A stretch of DNA of 64,000 nt from Atherinomorus stipes (Eukaryota > Chordata > Actinopteri > Atheriniformes > Atherinidae): contig JALJCO010010147.1 of assembly GCA_023101725.1 (NCBI GenBank), positions 62,001-126,000 on the forward strand, written 5' to 3'. How positions within the stretch are numbered: the first letter of the stretch is position 1; the number at the start of each line of letters is the position of its first letter. The notes under the pieces are model-generated. The model was given only the letters and a program-made list of their open reading frames with translations. It made no database searches and was not told the origin of the DNA. A program made the translations under genes and the position numbers. Shown in pieces: positions 1 to 11,218 of the stretch.

Positions 1-437
1 GAGTTCAATGGCAACTGAGCCAAAAAGGTCCATAAAAGTCCACAAAAACTTGTCAATGTTCCTCCATACTGCTCGTTCAATGTAATCCAAGTGTCCTGAG
101 TGGGTAGCATTCATAGTTTACTCGAAACAACATCATTTAGTATATTATAGCCTAAACAGTAGAACATCTAGCTGCCGTGAAGCGCGCCCTTGCGAGTTCA
201 CAACAGGAAGCCGTGGCAGACGAGATTGCGCGTTCTCTTTTTCCTCTTTCTTTTGTTTAAATCAACAGCCAACCCCTCTTGTGTTTGTCCGCAGCTCATT
301 TGCTCTTAGCACAATGTAAACGGCAAATTTCTTGTTCTACGCTTGCATTATCGGCAGAGTAGGCGCTGAACACTGCGGCTTCCATAGTGTCGCGCACGAA
401 TGCACAAATAGAAACTGCAATGTAATCCTGTTTGGCC
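1..437. mobile_element. Family A TTAA MITE, partial copy cut by window edge
   Basis: The first bases match, with scattered changes, the interior of two other copies (49683 onward and 57262 onward): the shared run begins at GGTCCATAAAAGTCCAC and goes through GTCCTGAGTGGGTAGC to a block ending in CAAATAGAAACTGC. The outer ends that carry the TTAA site in other copies are not visible: the left one lies before base 1 and the right arm is missing. Non-coding; the short open frame at 332-523 is a by-product. Confidence 0.7.
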
Positions 438-520
438 ATAAGAATATAACAAATAAGATGTTTTCTAAAAACTATTTATTTTACTTAGCAACCTTTACAT
501 TTTTTTTCTGTCAAATGAAA

Positions 521-583
521 TGAAAAATGAAATGAAAAATACTTTATTCATCCCCGAAGGGAAATTCAGTATTGTAAAAGCTC

Positions 584-624
<41 letters not shown>

Positions 625-2402
625 ATAAACAAAAAGTCAGTTAGTCTTGTTCTTTAGGGTGATGGTTGCTGGCAGGAATGAATTCCTGTATCTCTCCGTC
701 CTACAGCGAACTTGACGCAGCCTCCCACTGAACACACTCTGTTGATTCTTCACCGTGTTGTGGAGAGGATGGGAAGTGTCCTCCATCATCTTCATCAGCT
801 TGTGCAGCATTCTTTTCTGAACGATCATCTCCAGCGGCTCCAGAGTTCTCCCCAGCACAGAACCAGCTTTCTTGATCAGCTTGTTTAGTTTCTTCAAGTC
901 TCTGGTTCTGATGCTGCTGCCCCAGCAGATGCTGCAAAGCTAATTGCACTTTCCACAACAGACTTGTAGAAGATCTGCAACATCTGGGTGCAGACATTGA
1001 ATGATCTCAGCTTCCTTAAGAAGTAGAGTCTGCTCTGACATTTCTTGTAGATGTAGTCAGTGTTGCATTTCCAATCGAGTCTGTTGTCCAGCTGAACTCC
1101 AGGTATTTGTAGTTCTCCACCACCTCCACCTCCTCTTCCAGGATGTAGACAGGACTATGCTGCTTATTCTTGCTCCTCCTGAAGTCAACAATCATCTCTT
1201 TAGTCTTGCTGGTCTTTAAGATGAGCTGATTGTTACCATTTCACAAACTGACTGACCAGTTCTCTGTACTCGGCTTCTTGTCCATCACTGATACACCCCA
1301 CAACTGCAGAGTCATCAGAGTATTTCTGCAGATGACAGGACTCAGAGTTGTACTGGAAGTCTGAGGTGTACAGTGTAAAGAGGAATGGTGAGAGTACAGT
1401 CCCTTGTGGTGCTCCATTGCTGCAGATCACCATCTCAGACACACAACCTTTCAGTCTCACAAACTGTGGTCTGTTTGTTAGGTAGTCGTAAATCCAGGTT
1501 GTTGTGGAGGATCCACCTGGAAGTTATGGAGCTTCTGACATAGCAAAGCAGGCTGAATAGTATTAAATGCACTTGAAAAATCAAAGAACATGACCCTCAA
1601 AGTGCTGCCTGACTGGTCCAGATGAGAGTGGGCTCTCTGAAGCAGGAAGATGATGGCTTCTTCAACTCCAAGCCCATTACGATATGCGAACTGTAATGGG
1701 TCCTGAAAGGTGTTCACTTGCTTGTTGAGGTGAGCCAGTAAGAGTCTCTCCAGGACTTTCATGATGTGAGATGTCAGGGCAACTGGTCTGTAGTCATTTG
1801 GTTCAGCTGGTTGTGGTTTTTTAGGGACAGGAACAAGACAGGATGTCTTCCACAGCACAGGAACTCTGTTCTGTCTCAGGCTGGTGTTAAAAAGGTGCTG
1901 GAGAACCGGACATAGTTGTTCTGAGCAGGTCTTGAGAACTCTGGGACTAACACCATCTGGACCTGCAGCCTTGTTCCGGTTCAGTTTCTCCAGTTGTTTC
2001 TTGTCCTGGTCACAGGAGACAGTCAGGCTGGAGGTGGAGACAGAGGAGGTCTCAGGATGTCCTGATGTGGAGGGAGATGAGGCTGTGTTCAGGTCCATGA
2101 CTGAGGTGCAGGGTGACAGAGTGGAGGTGGGACAGGAAAGCTGTGGGCTCATGGAGGGTGTGTGGAGTGTTGGGTTGTCGGCAGGGGGGAACTGAACCTA
2201 TTGAAGAACATGTTCAGTTCGTTAGCTCTGTCCAGACCTCCGTCAGTCTGGTCCCCCTTTAACTTGAAGCTGGTGATCTTCTTCATTCCCGACCACACAT
2301 CCCTCACATTGTTCTGCTGGAGCTGCTCTCCAACTTCTTCCTGTAGTCCTCCTTGCACTTCTTAGTCTGCGTTTTCAGTTGTTTTTGCTCCGGGAGGATT
2401 TG
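521..2402 (-). mobile_element. 5'-truncated non-LTR retrotransposon (CR1/L2/Rex1-type LINE)
   Basis: On the minus strand the element runs from about 2400 down to about 521. It encodes a reverse transcriptase and the conserved C-terminal tail, then ends in a short 3' UTR with the common teleost LINE ending: a GAATTTCCCTTCGGGGATGA motif, AATAAAGTA, and simple ATTTC-type repeats. A run of about 33 T on the plus strand (587-620) lies inside the 3' part. No endonuclease domain is seen upstream of 2400, so the copy is 5'-truncated, as usual for this class. Clade naming is from motif memory; jockey-group membership is firmer than the exact clade. Confidence 0.85.
637..2358 (-). pseudogene. LINE reverse transcriptase, frameshifted
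   Basis: Three open segments in different frames cover the protein. The first (2358 to about 1478) carries RT motifs AAGPDGVSPRVL, NDYRPVALTS and the motif A block MFFDFSSAFNTI. A frameshift near 1500-1520 moves the reading to the segment ending at 1233, which has motif B (GAPQGTVLSPFLFTLY) and motif C as YSDD, the catalytic Asp pair. The C-terminal segment (897 to 637) has the LNKLIKKAGSVLG and MLHKLMKMMEDTSHPL blocks typical of this family's tail. Frameshifts and stops between segments mean it cannot make a full enzyme. Its normal role would be target-primed reverse transcription of the element RNA. Confidence 0.85.
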
Positions 2403-3266
2403 GGAGTAAAACTGATTCTGATACAGCAGACAGTTGTTGAACAGGTAGGCAGTTTGTTTTTCTACTTTTATGTGCGAGTTGTACATAAATTTCTAAGTCT
2501 ATGACGATGCTGCTGATGACTGGAAACGCTGCTGGTGATTGTTTCTGTGTGGACAAACGGCGTTGGAACGTCAGCTGTTTATTTTCAGTATTGTAAGCTA
2601 GCGTTGTTGTCATGGTGATGTCCTGAATGCGTTCAGTAACTCGTGAAGTTGCTGAAACGTCGCGGTCTCTTACTGATGCAGAAAATCCAGCTAAAACACA
2701 CCATAAACTTCCCGGTGGTTGAGAAAGGCAAATATAATATATGTGAGCAGATGTTGTTGTTGTTCATTTATGTGGGATAAATATTACACTGTGAAGCTGT
2801 TGTGATCAGGCTGGCAGTAGCCGAGAAGGAGGGCTGTGGGAGGGGACAACGAGCAGAGAGGGGCGGGCTGTGTGGGGGGGCAGGTTGCTTTTTTTCTAAA
2901 TTTCTCAACTGATCGTGAAATCGTAGACCATAGCTTTAATCGCATCAGTTATAGGGCTCACGGAAGTATGGCTACATCATTATGCTATTATTAATTTCAT
3001 TGTAAATCTAGATGCTTTGGTATTGTATACTTATTTATTTTTTTGCTTTTTTCTTTAAAATGTTTGCTTAGTATTGTTTTTTATACTTTTGTTAACCTGT
3101 TTTTGTTGATTGTATGTTCGAAATTTATATTGATCTGGACCCCGCAGGGCTGTACAGTGCGAGCGTTTTACTCACAATTATCTTCAAATCAAGCTTCAGT
3201 ACAATATTTGCAATGTACAATACCATTTATGAACATGACAGAAAACTCCATTATATCATCAAAACA
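2403..3266. other. Unassigned intergenic sequence
   Basis: No credible gene is seen. There is a G-rich patch near 2830-2885 and an AT-rich segment after 3000. The reading frame at 2362-2613 has no recognisable domain. Confidence 0.5.
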
Positions 3267-4163
3267 TTAACTCATTGACTGCCAGACCTTTTCCGAGCAG
3301 AGCGCTCCATATTGCCAGGATTTTTAAGCATTTTCACTGATTTTGGGAGAGCCACAGAATATTGTGTGCTATGCCAATACAAACACTGAATGTACTAAAG
3401 GAAAGCTTAGACTCTCTTCTTTTATCAGAAAAAAACCATTTGTTTCTAGCTTTTTCCATTCTTTAGTAATCTGCAGTAGAACATGGCTTTGTTGCAGCGA
3501 AAATGCCCGTTTCTGACCAAAAAGCTGAGAAAACTTGCTTTGAATACTGAGGTCCGCTTCAAGTGGAAAAGTGTCTTTGATGCCAATATTTTTTTACTTT
3601 AGTGACACCTTCATCATCTGAACAGCTGTTTACTTCTCTGAAACAACAAATACAACACTGAGAAAAGAGTTTTGGAGGCAAAATAATTATTTACTGGCTA
3701 AATAAGCCACAACAAGTTTGTTTCACAACATAATATTTGACAGAAACATAGAGCAGAAATGTCTCTCTACTCCTTCCTCCCTCTCTGTCACCGATCACTT
3801 TTTCCACAAGCTTTCCTCCTTCATCCACCTCCTAAACTGCTTCGATTACGACTGGTCGCCATGTTCTCTCCCCTCAACAGAATCCAGCATACTTCTTGGG
3901 CTAACAGCCGTTAGCAAGGTAACACAGGAAGCATCATCGAATCGCATCACTTCCTGGTAGGTTTTTTTAAGCCTGTCTGACACCGCCAGACAAGTCTCTA
4001 CATATATCTGTGGCCTTCAGCATTAAAGCTGTGATGAATGTTGATTTCAGAGTCGCCTCCTCCTGCTGTGATCCATGTTTTTATCCGTAGAGTCGAGAGC
4101 GTTCGCCAACCCCTATGTTACGAAGTGGTAGAGCCCACCACTGGAACTATATTTTTGGTCAGC
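3267..4163. repeat. Possible old TTAA-type DNA element remnant
   Basis: The stretch opens with TTAACTCATTGACTGCCAG, a form often seen at ends of TTAA-target elements, and GCCAG/CGCCAGAC words recur at 3314 and 3983. I found no matching inverted right end, so this is only a tentative call. The open frames inside show no domain. Confidence 0.25.
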
Positions 4164-4209
4164 AACACCAACGTCCCTTATGGTCTGTCGCTGTTGCTGC
4201 TGTTTTCAG
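4164..4209. repeat. 46-bp direct repeat, copy 1
   Basis: This 46-bp segment, beginning AACACCAACGTCCCTTA and ending GCTGCTGTTTTCAG, recurs at 5326-5371 with two mismatches. The two copies bracket a family G foldback element. Flanking sequence beyond the 46 bp does not match well. Confidence 0.85.
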
Positions 4210-4624
4210 GGTCAATGAAAGAAATAAAATGAGGAAGATGGCTGGTACTGGTTTCTGGAAGATGGCAATGAAAAAAGGAATCTGGTATCTGGATGGTCGT
4301 TGTCCATTAGGCCCTGGTAGGGTTGTTTGGCCTTTCAGCGGTGAGCCCAGGCAGTATCTTTGGTTCAGGTGTTATTTTTAACTTTAAAGAAGGGGGTTGC
4401 TGCAAAACAAAAATAACTATACTGGAGGTAATGGGGCATAACACAACTCTTGGCAGAGGTTGGTGGCGTTCAGTCTGGCATCCTTGGGAGCTGGCACACG
4501 TTCCCAGCTGCAGATCCTTAACCCCAATTAGCTGAAATGTCCCACCTCCAAGCCATCTCACCAATGGTGCCTTCATGGCTTCAGGATACCAGAGCGCCAC
4601 CAAACACAGTCAGTCCAAACATTG

Positions 4625-5262
4625 GCCACGTTTACATGGAGACTTTTTTCCCTTTCGGATTGAAATCATTCTGATTGAGGATTTTAGGGCAGCTGTTTCC
4701 ATGGGAACTAATACATTCGGATCTGGCGTGTACATGCGCCAATATTCATTCAGAATAATCCTGCCTGACATGCGCAGAATGATGTAAATCACGTTATTTA
4801 TTAAAGACGGAGGTCTATAAACAGCTGATCGTCACAGTCGTTGTGGTTTCTGCAGGACGTTAATGAAGCAGCAGCTGATCCTCATGAGCTCCTACTGGAA
4901 ACAACCAAGAGGAAAAGCTGTAGAGACAGAGTTTGAGTTAAAAACAAACTTTCTCGCTGTCCAGGGAATGACGTTGTTCACAGCCATCTGTCAAAGTGAG
5001 GAAACGTCACTTGTTTCACGTTGACGTCTCGTCGAAGCATGCGCTGTAAGAGCGCAACCTCACAACTTTCCGATTCAGCGTTTACATGATACCCCGTTCG
5101 GTTTGGGGAAAGGAATATTCTACCCCTGTGAAACCGAAAGAAAATTAATTTGGTTCGGCGCTTTTCATTCGGAAAGAGGCGTTTACATGGATCATTTTAA
5201 TTCCGAAAGAGCTTTTAAACCGAAAGCAATCGGTCTATTTGGGTCCATGTAAACGCAGCTAC
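4625..5262. mobile_element. Family G foldback MITE (CGTTTACATG ends)
   Basis: The left end reads GGCCACGTTTACATGGAGAC. The right end reads GGTCCATGTAAACGCAGC, its inverted partner. Within the element CGGATTG/CAATCGG-type words and further TTTACATG/CATGTAAAC copies occur on both strands, giving a foldback structure. No transposase is encoded. A PIF/Harbinger-like origin is possible but the TSD is not clear. A second family member is at 62781-63793. Confidence 0.6.
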
Positions 5263-5325
5263 TGTCTCCTCCATGAAACCACTACATACATCAAAAAGGT
5301 GCCACAAACTATTCCTAACATTCCT

Positions 5326-5371
5326 AACACCAACGTCCCTTACGGTCTGTTGCTGTTGCTGCTGTTTTCAG
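5326..5371. repeat. 46-bp direct repeat, copy 2
   Basis: Second copy of the segment at 4164-4209, 1,162 bp further on, with two substitutions (TATGG to TACGG, GTCGC to GTTGC). Confidence 0.85.
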
Positions 5372-7106
5372 TCGGAGTAGCAGGAAAGCCCCGTAGGACT
5401 AGTATTTGTACATTTTTGCAGTGACGATGTTCAGTGTGGACCTGATACACTACAAGGGCTTCTACATATGTTTAAAATCAAAGTTGTTTCAGCTTTTGAG
5501 TGGATGAACAAAGGAGGCGGGGCTATTTTCAAAACTCAACATATCTGGACCACAAAGGCTCATGGGAAAGACAAATTTAGCAGGAATTTAACATTGTATG
5601 GTTGTTATCCTCTAAATTTTGTGCTTTACTGCCTTTGTTATGTTCGCATTCAGATAATTATAAATTATTAAGATATGAGTAAAATTTTACTTTGTTCTGA
5701 ATCAGAAATTTAACTTGAGAATTTTTTTTAGAGCATGTTACAGTATTACAGCAATTTGTGAAGTTTATGAAAAATGAAGTTGTAACAAAGTAAAAAAAAT
5801 CTTTCTTTGTTATGATATTTTTACTTTCTATCACAGCAGTTTCTTTGTTTTAAGGTTAAATATATATTTCCAGTAAATCAAAATTTGTGGTTTTAACCAA
5901 ATCATAAATTTAGTTTGAGGAAAAACTATTAAATTTAATTGTAACAAATTAAAGCAATTTTTTAAAGTTGATCCAATGTATCACTTTTTCAGTGAAGGCT
6001 TGAACAGCTCATTTAGCTCATATATGAACTCTCCCTTACAGATGGATATAATTGAACAGATGAAGGGCTTTGTTTAGCTTTCATCCCTTTTTCCTTCTGT
6101 TGATCATGTTCAATACCGGGTGCCAGTGGGCTTTCACCTTTTCAGTTTGAACACCTGCCAAGATAAAAATGACTTTCTGCAGTGGGGCTTTCCAGGGCCT
6201 CACGTCCAAGGAAGCTTCCTACATCGCCTACAGAAAAACCAATGCTGCTCCACGATGATCACTCTTGAAATGAGGGCTACATAAACAGATACATGAAATT
6301 GTACTTTTATGACTTTGTATATGCAGGAACACAGAAACATGGATGTGCATACTTACACTGGATTTCATTTCCACTTCAATCTGTAGCCAGGGATGGAAGG
6401 ACACTGCTGATTAACCTTTCCTTATGAAAGCATTGTATATCCAACTAAATGATGATAAAAGCAGCAGTGAAAAAGGACCACAGAAGAATTTTACAGAATA
6501 TAAAGCAGAGATACTCATTAAAAGTGAGGACGTCGGTGTTCTTTGGTAATTTCAGTTCTGTGATCAAGAACAGAACAAAAACAGCAGAGCAGAAATACAG
6601 AAGCAATCAGCTCTGTAGGGGAGAGCCCTAAGGGGGGGGGGGGGTATGATCACAAATGTTGAGCAAAAAGTGCATCAGGGAAATAAGAAAGGGCCAGCAC
6701 CCCCTGGGACGGGTGAACGCATGGTCTGGACAGTATGTGGTCCTAAGTGGAAAAAGTCAGATGCACAGATGGAGAACGCGGTATTCGTTGTTTTGCTTAA
6801 ACTTAGGAAGCCTAAAGTGCTCGAAAATAAGACAGAGATTTAATCCAATGTCTTTGTAAAACCTCATAAGCAAGGACTTTTATGGGCATCCAAACACACA
6901 AGCACGGTTGCACTGCTGCAGTTACTTTTCACACACAGTCAAATGAGAGAACTGTTACAAGCAAATGTATAATTTACAGACGAATGTCACGTTGTTTTTC
7001 TTGCAAAAATGTTTTTTTTATTGTTGTGTTTTATGGCCTTTTCCCTATTTTTTTCCTTAAAGCAACCTTTACACTGCATTGTTGCACTATTTTTTTTATA
7101 GAGTAA
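5372..7106. other. Unassigned AT-rich intergenic sequence
   Basis: No gene or clear repeat family is recognised. A G13 run lies at 6632-6644. Short open frames at 5468-5671 and 6449-6859 have no recognisable domain and start or end without splice or homology support. Confidence 0.5.
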
Positions 7107-7197
7107 AACGCTATGAATGGAACTCTGCTTCCGCAGTGTGACCTCGCATCGGCGTGCATCGGGGAAATACGATGTACTACTGTTTAGGCTATGAAAA
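7107..7197. mobile_element. Family A MITE fragment
   Basis: The block TGCATCGGGGAAATACGATG followed by TACTACTGTTTAGGCTATG matches the middle of the family A copy near 57636-57670. It is broken off at 7197/7198 by the start of a hAT-type end (TAGGGATGG). Confidence 0.55.
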
Positions 7198-7520
7198 TAG
7201 GGATGGCCAATATTATTGGCTGATACTGGCATTAAAATGGGATATTGGAAAATATTGGTATCATTTTTTTACTGTTATTTTCGTAAACAAAATCTTGCAC
7301 GATTTCATTCGTAAAATGTCATGAAATGTCATTGTTCCGTAATGAAATCTCTCGAGATCTTGTTCCATCAGCATTGGTCCAGCATGTATAAAAGTCTGTT
7401 ATTGTGGAAGAACTTCATTTCCCAGCATTCCTTTCAGTCATGTGACTTTCAGTCAGACTGACTTGCTTTGAAGCTGCTGATAACATGTCTGGTTTTAAGT
7501 TGTTGGTTAAGTTACCAAGT
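7198..7520 (+). mobile_element. Family D hAT-type element fragment
   Basis: Begins TAGGGATGGCCAATATTATT and continues through ATCTTGTTCCATCAGCATTG and CATTTCCCAGCATTCCTTTC. The same order of blocks, reverse complemented, fills 26806-27118. Similarity fades near the TCTGGTTTTAAGTTG block, just before the minisatellite at 7555. The distal end was not found. Non-coding. Confidence 0.65.
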
Positions 7521-7554
7521 TGTCAGAAACATTAGAATTAGACACAAGTTGATA

Positions 7555-8244
7555 ATACCTGCTAGTATCTGATATATGGTAGTATCTAATACCTGCAAGT
7601 ATCTGATATATGGTAGTATCTAATACCTGCTAGTATCTGATATATGGTAGTATCTAATACCTGCAAGTATCTGATATATGGTAGTATCTAATACCTGCAA
7701 GTATCTGATATATGGTAGTATCTGATACCTGCTAGATATATGGTAGTATCTAACACCTGCAAGTATCTGATATATGGTAGTATCTAATACCTGCTAGATA
7801 TATGGTAGTATCTAACACCTGCAAGTACCTGATATATGGTAGTGTCTAATGCTTGCTAGTATCTGATATATGGTAGTATCTGATACCTGCTAGTATCTGA
7901 TATATGATACCTGCTAGATATATGGTAGTATCTAACACCTGCTAGTATCTGATATATGGTAGTGTCTAATACCTGCTAGTATCTGATATATGGTAGTATC
8001 TAATACCTGCAAGTATCTGATATATGGTAGTATCTAATACCTGCTAGTATCTGATATATGGTAGTATCTGATACCTGCTAGTATCTGATATATGGTAGTA
8101 TCTGATACCTGCTAGATATATGGTAGTATCTAATACCTGCTAGTATCTGATATATGGTAGTATCTGATACCTGCTAGTATCTGATACATGGTAGTATCTA
8201 ATACCTGCTAGTATCTGATACATGGTAGTATCTAATACCTGCTA
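7555..8244. repeat. 34-bp minisatellite, about 20 units
   Basis: Tandem array of a 34-bp unit containing GATATATGGTAGTATCTAAT and ACCTGCTAGTATCT. Units differ at a few sites (CTGCTAG or CTGCAAG; TCTAATAC or TCTGATAC). Several units are 28 bp because of a 6-bp deletion giving CTGCTAGATATATGG. It follows directly on a family D hAT fragment. Confidence 0.95.
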
Positions 8245-8249
8245 GTTAT

Positions 8250-8366
8250 CAAGTTATATCCTCCGAAAGACTCAAAGTGATGCAGAAACTTTACCAGTGA
8301 GTAAAAGTATGTAGAAACTCCTAGAAATAAGATCCAGGTTGAAAAAAAAAACAACTTTTCCTTTAA
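8250..8366 (-). repeat. Family F repeat fragment
   Basis: On the minus strand it reads from TTTAAAGGAAAAGTTG through a T-run, CAACCTGGATCTTATTTCTA, a GTAAAGTTTCTGCATCACTT block and TCTTTCGGAGGATAT. The same order of blocks is found at 19027-19140 on the plus strand. Confidence 0.65.
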
Positions 8367-9252
8367 ATCCATTTGTTTGAAAACCCAGACCTGACCTGCT
8401 CAGCAGTCACTTTCCCACTCGCAGTTGAATCAGACAGGGGGGGGATGGTGCATAGACCATTAGGAGAGAGGAGGGGGGGAGGCTGTTTGCTTGATAGTGT
8501 GCTCTTACTGGAGCAATTGAAGTACGTAGAATGATAGAACTACGTAGAATGATAAGCTGCTGTCTGATTCAACCGTTTCTGAACAAAGAAACAAAGCTGA
8601 CAGACCATAAACAGGAACTTAGATTCTCACTCTGACATTCACATGGCCTCATCAGTGCACAACAGATCAGATTAAACCCCCAAAACCCCAGAAAAGTGAA
8701 ATTTGATGTCATGGCACCTTTAAATACAATCGGTCCTGTATGGAATTTATAATCCAGACAAAATACTAGTTAATATTTAATGTGTTGTATTTACCTGATA
8801 GGTGGATGTTACTGAGGCTGCTTGTCTACACTCGTCTGTCCACATGTACTGTGCACATCTGTCCTGGTCCAACTGGTCAGACAGTCATAAAACTGGACTG
8901 ATGAGGATGAGGAAGGTTTTATTATCAGATGCTGATGACGAACTTTTTGACTGAATCAGGTTGTCATCGTGTTTATCTGGATGGAAATGATGTGATTGCA
9001 GCTTTTTTAATACTGGTTGGTTAAAATGTTGATATCTGAAGTTCACAGCTCCCTATGAAGAGCTTGTCTTTCTGTTTCCATAGTAACGACATTGATTATT
9101 TTACTGCAGACATATTTGGTCGGTCCTGCTGGGCCAAACATGTCTCCACAGATGGGTGGCTGAAAATCATCCAGGAGTCCTGTTTCTCTGAGGCTTGTGA
9201 TGAAAGTAGGAGACAGACACAACTGACGGATGATGGTTTTCTGTGAACGTTG
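8367..9252. other. Unassigned sequence, possible MITE remnant
   Basis: A G-rich patch (8435-8480), a local duplication of ACGTAGAATGATA (8523-8555), and a GGCACCTTTAAAT end at 8714 suggest TE debris, but no inverted partner was confirmed. No gene is seen. Confidence 0.4.
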
Positions 9253-9260
9253 GTCTACAT

Positions 9261-9478
9261 CAGGGGCGTCTGGTCTTCGAGGACCACAATCCTGCAGGTT
9301 TTTAGATATCTCCCTGATCCAACACACCTGATTGAAATTAAATGTTTCTCCTCAACAGCTTATTAAGTTCTGCCCAAACATGTTGACCCATCAGTCTGAT
9401 TCAGGTGCTGCAGAAGGACACATCCAAAACCTGCAGGATGTCCTGTCTGTCCCTGTGGACAGACTTTGGACACTCCTG
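9261..9478. mobile_element. Family E hAT MITE with perfect 8-bp TSD
   Basis: A 218-bp element with ends CAGGGGCGTC and GACACTCCTG, flanked on both sides by GTCTACAT (9253-9260 and 9479-9486), a perfect 8-bp duplication as expected for hAT. Inside, the arms fold back on CCTGCAGGTTTT and AAAACCTGCAGGA. This resembles an abundant teleost hAT MITE. A second, more diverged copy is at 42925-43192. Confidence 0.9.
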
Positions 9479-9684
9479 GTCTACATGGAATGAGTTTCGG
9501 TGATAACTCCGCCTGCGTGTGCACACTTGTGAACATGTGAGCATGTGTGTTAGTTGTGATGATGTGGGTGAGTGTCTGACTCCCAGTCTGATGATTTGTC
9601 CCAGTCCGGTCCTGGAGACGTGTGTCGATCAGTAAAATATTACCAAGGCAGAGACACAAGAGAACTGGAGCAAAATGTCCCAAC

Positions 9685-9903
9685 CAGCACCATTACTTTT
9701 ACTTTTATACTTTAAGTAGTTTTTTAAACCATTACTTTTATACTTTTGCCAGAGTAAAAAGATTCCACTTCTGTAAGTCTTCTTAAATCCTAGTATCTAT
9801 ACTTCTACTTAAGTAAGGAATGTGAATACTTTTGACACCTCTGGTATCTAATGCCTACTAGTGTCTGATAGCGACCCCCCCCCCCCCCACACACACACAC
9901 ACA
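9685..9903. repeat. TACTTTTACTTAAGTA-type repeat, C14 run and AC microsatellite
   Basis: 9685-9840 is made of TACTTTTA and TTCTACTTAAGTA words, the same signature as the hAT end at 23330-23471. At 9843-9870 there is a lone diverged unit of the 34-bp minisatellite (TATCTAATGCCTACTAGTGT). A C14 run (9875-9888) and a short AC repeat follow. Confidence 0.55.
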
Positions 9904-9934
9904 CTCACACACACTTTTTCCCACTTTTTCCCAT

Positions 9935-10053
9935 TCCCATTAAAATGATTTGATCTGATTTTTTTGAGATATCAAAAAAGTGCTCCAGAGTCTTGCTCAG
10001 CATGAGAGTGAGTAGAAAATGAACGCATATCATTCCGTGGGTGTTGCATCCCT
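9935..10053. mobile_element. Family A MITE, one terminal arm
   Basis: Reads GAGATATCAAAAAAGTGCTC, CAGAGTCTTGCTCAGCATGA and then a TIR ending CATCCCT, followed by TTAA at 10054-10057. It matches the right arm of the copy at 57140-57978 (57890 onward). The other arm is absent. Confidence 0.7.
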
Positions 10054-10064
10054 TTAAACCATAC

Positions 10065-10640
10065 CACATTGGTACTAAGGGGCCCAAAGTGGGCCAGAAA
10101 ACCTCCCTCACACCATTCCACCACCAGCAGCCTGAGGCCTTGATCCAAGGCAGGATGGATCCATGCTTTCATGACGTTTCCAGCAGATTCTGAGCCTAGC
10201 ATCTGAATGTGGAGCTGAAATGGAGACTCATCAGACCAGCAACGTTTCACCATCTTCTATTATCCAGTTCTGGTGAGTCTGTGTGAGTTGTAGCCTCAGT
10301 TTCCTGTTCTTAGCTTACAGGAGTGGTACTTATCAGTCTGCCCATTTCCTCTAACCTCTGACATCAACAAGACCACTGCTCACTGCATACTTTCTCTTCT
10401 TCAGAGTAGACCTTTGTCTGGAAACCCTAGAGATGGTTGTGTGTGAAAATTCTAGTAAATAATCTGACCAACAATCATGTCACATTCTTTGTTACTTAAA
10501 TCCCCTTCCTTATGCTTAGTTTGAACTTCAGCAAGTCATCTTCATCAAGTTTACATGACTAGATATGATAAGTTGCTGCCATGTGATTGGCTGATGAGAT
10601 ATTTGTATCAACAAGCAATTGAACATTCTATGTGACCAGT
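10065..10640 (-). pseudogene. Tc1-like transposon remnant with decayed transposase
   Basis: Minus-strand sequence. Its start, near 10640, reads like the outer part of a widespread vertebrate Tc1-like element. Further in, the frame ending near 9972 has WSDESPFQLHIQM (the W-S-D-E block around the second catalytic Asp of Tc1 transposases), KAWIHPALDQG and VVEWCEGG, corresponding to the family's V-WGG region. The rest of the transposase is absent because a family A arm abuts at about 10057. Stops and frameshifts make it inactive. The DDE transposase of this class cuts and pastes at TA dinucleotides. Confidence 0.7.
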
Positions 10641-10834
10641 AAGTGTATCTTTACATTAAGCAAAATGTGGGACATCTATTGGGTTCTAGACAATTCCACC
10701 AAGTTCACGATGAAGGCAATTAAATATATACACAGGAATCCGAATGTCTTTTTTACAAACATTGGAGATTTTAACAATAAATTACATCCACAATTTGCTA
10801 GAGTAAAAAATCTAACCCTGATCTTTACCTTTAA

Positions 10835-11218
10835 AGGGACTTGAGGCAAGATTAAAAAATGAAACTCGCGACTGCCGCTGCAGGTAACTGCAGCCACGAC
10901 CCAAGCTGTCACGGGAGCGTGCACAAACTGAAGCTATAATGTTGTTTACTCACCTTTTTCTTCGTAGTTCCACTTTTTAGTGTCTTTCAGTTGATCTGGA
11001 TCGTTTGCTGAAGGCAGAAGAATCCATAACTATTGCTTACAGTGTTTGAATTTACCGCGACCGTCTTCTTCCTGTATCAAAACAGCGGATGTAGCGTCAT
11101 CTGACGTCACGTCCGCAAGGCAGCGCGGGAAATTCTTTAGCGCTTCATCACCCATTAGTATTAAAAGAAAATGGACATGCATGTTTGTTTGTTTTTTTAA
11201 TTCCTGCCTCTAGTCCCT
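10835..11218. mobile_element. 384-bp TTAA-target MITE
   Basis: Ends are AGGGACTTGAGGCA and TGCCTCTAGTCCCT, imperfect inverted partners, and TTAA flanks both sides (10831-10834 and 11219-11222). TTAA duplication with AGGG/CCCT ends fits Kolobok-type or related TTAA-target elements. No coding capacity. Confidence 0.8.
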
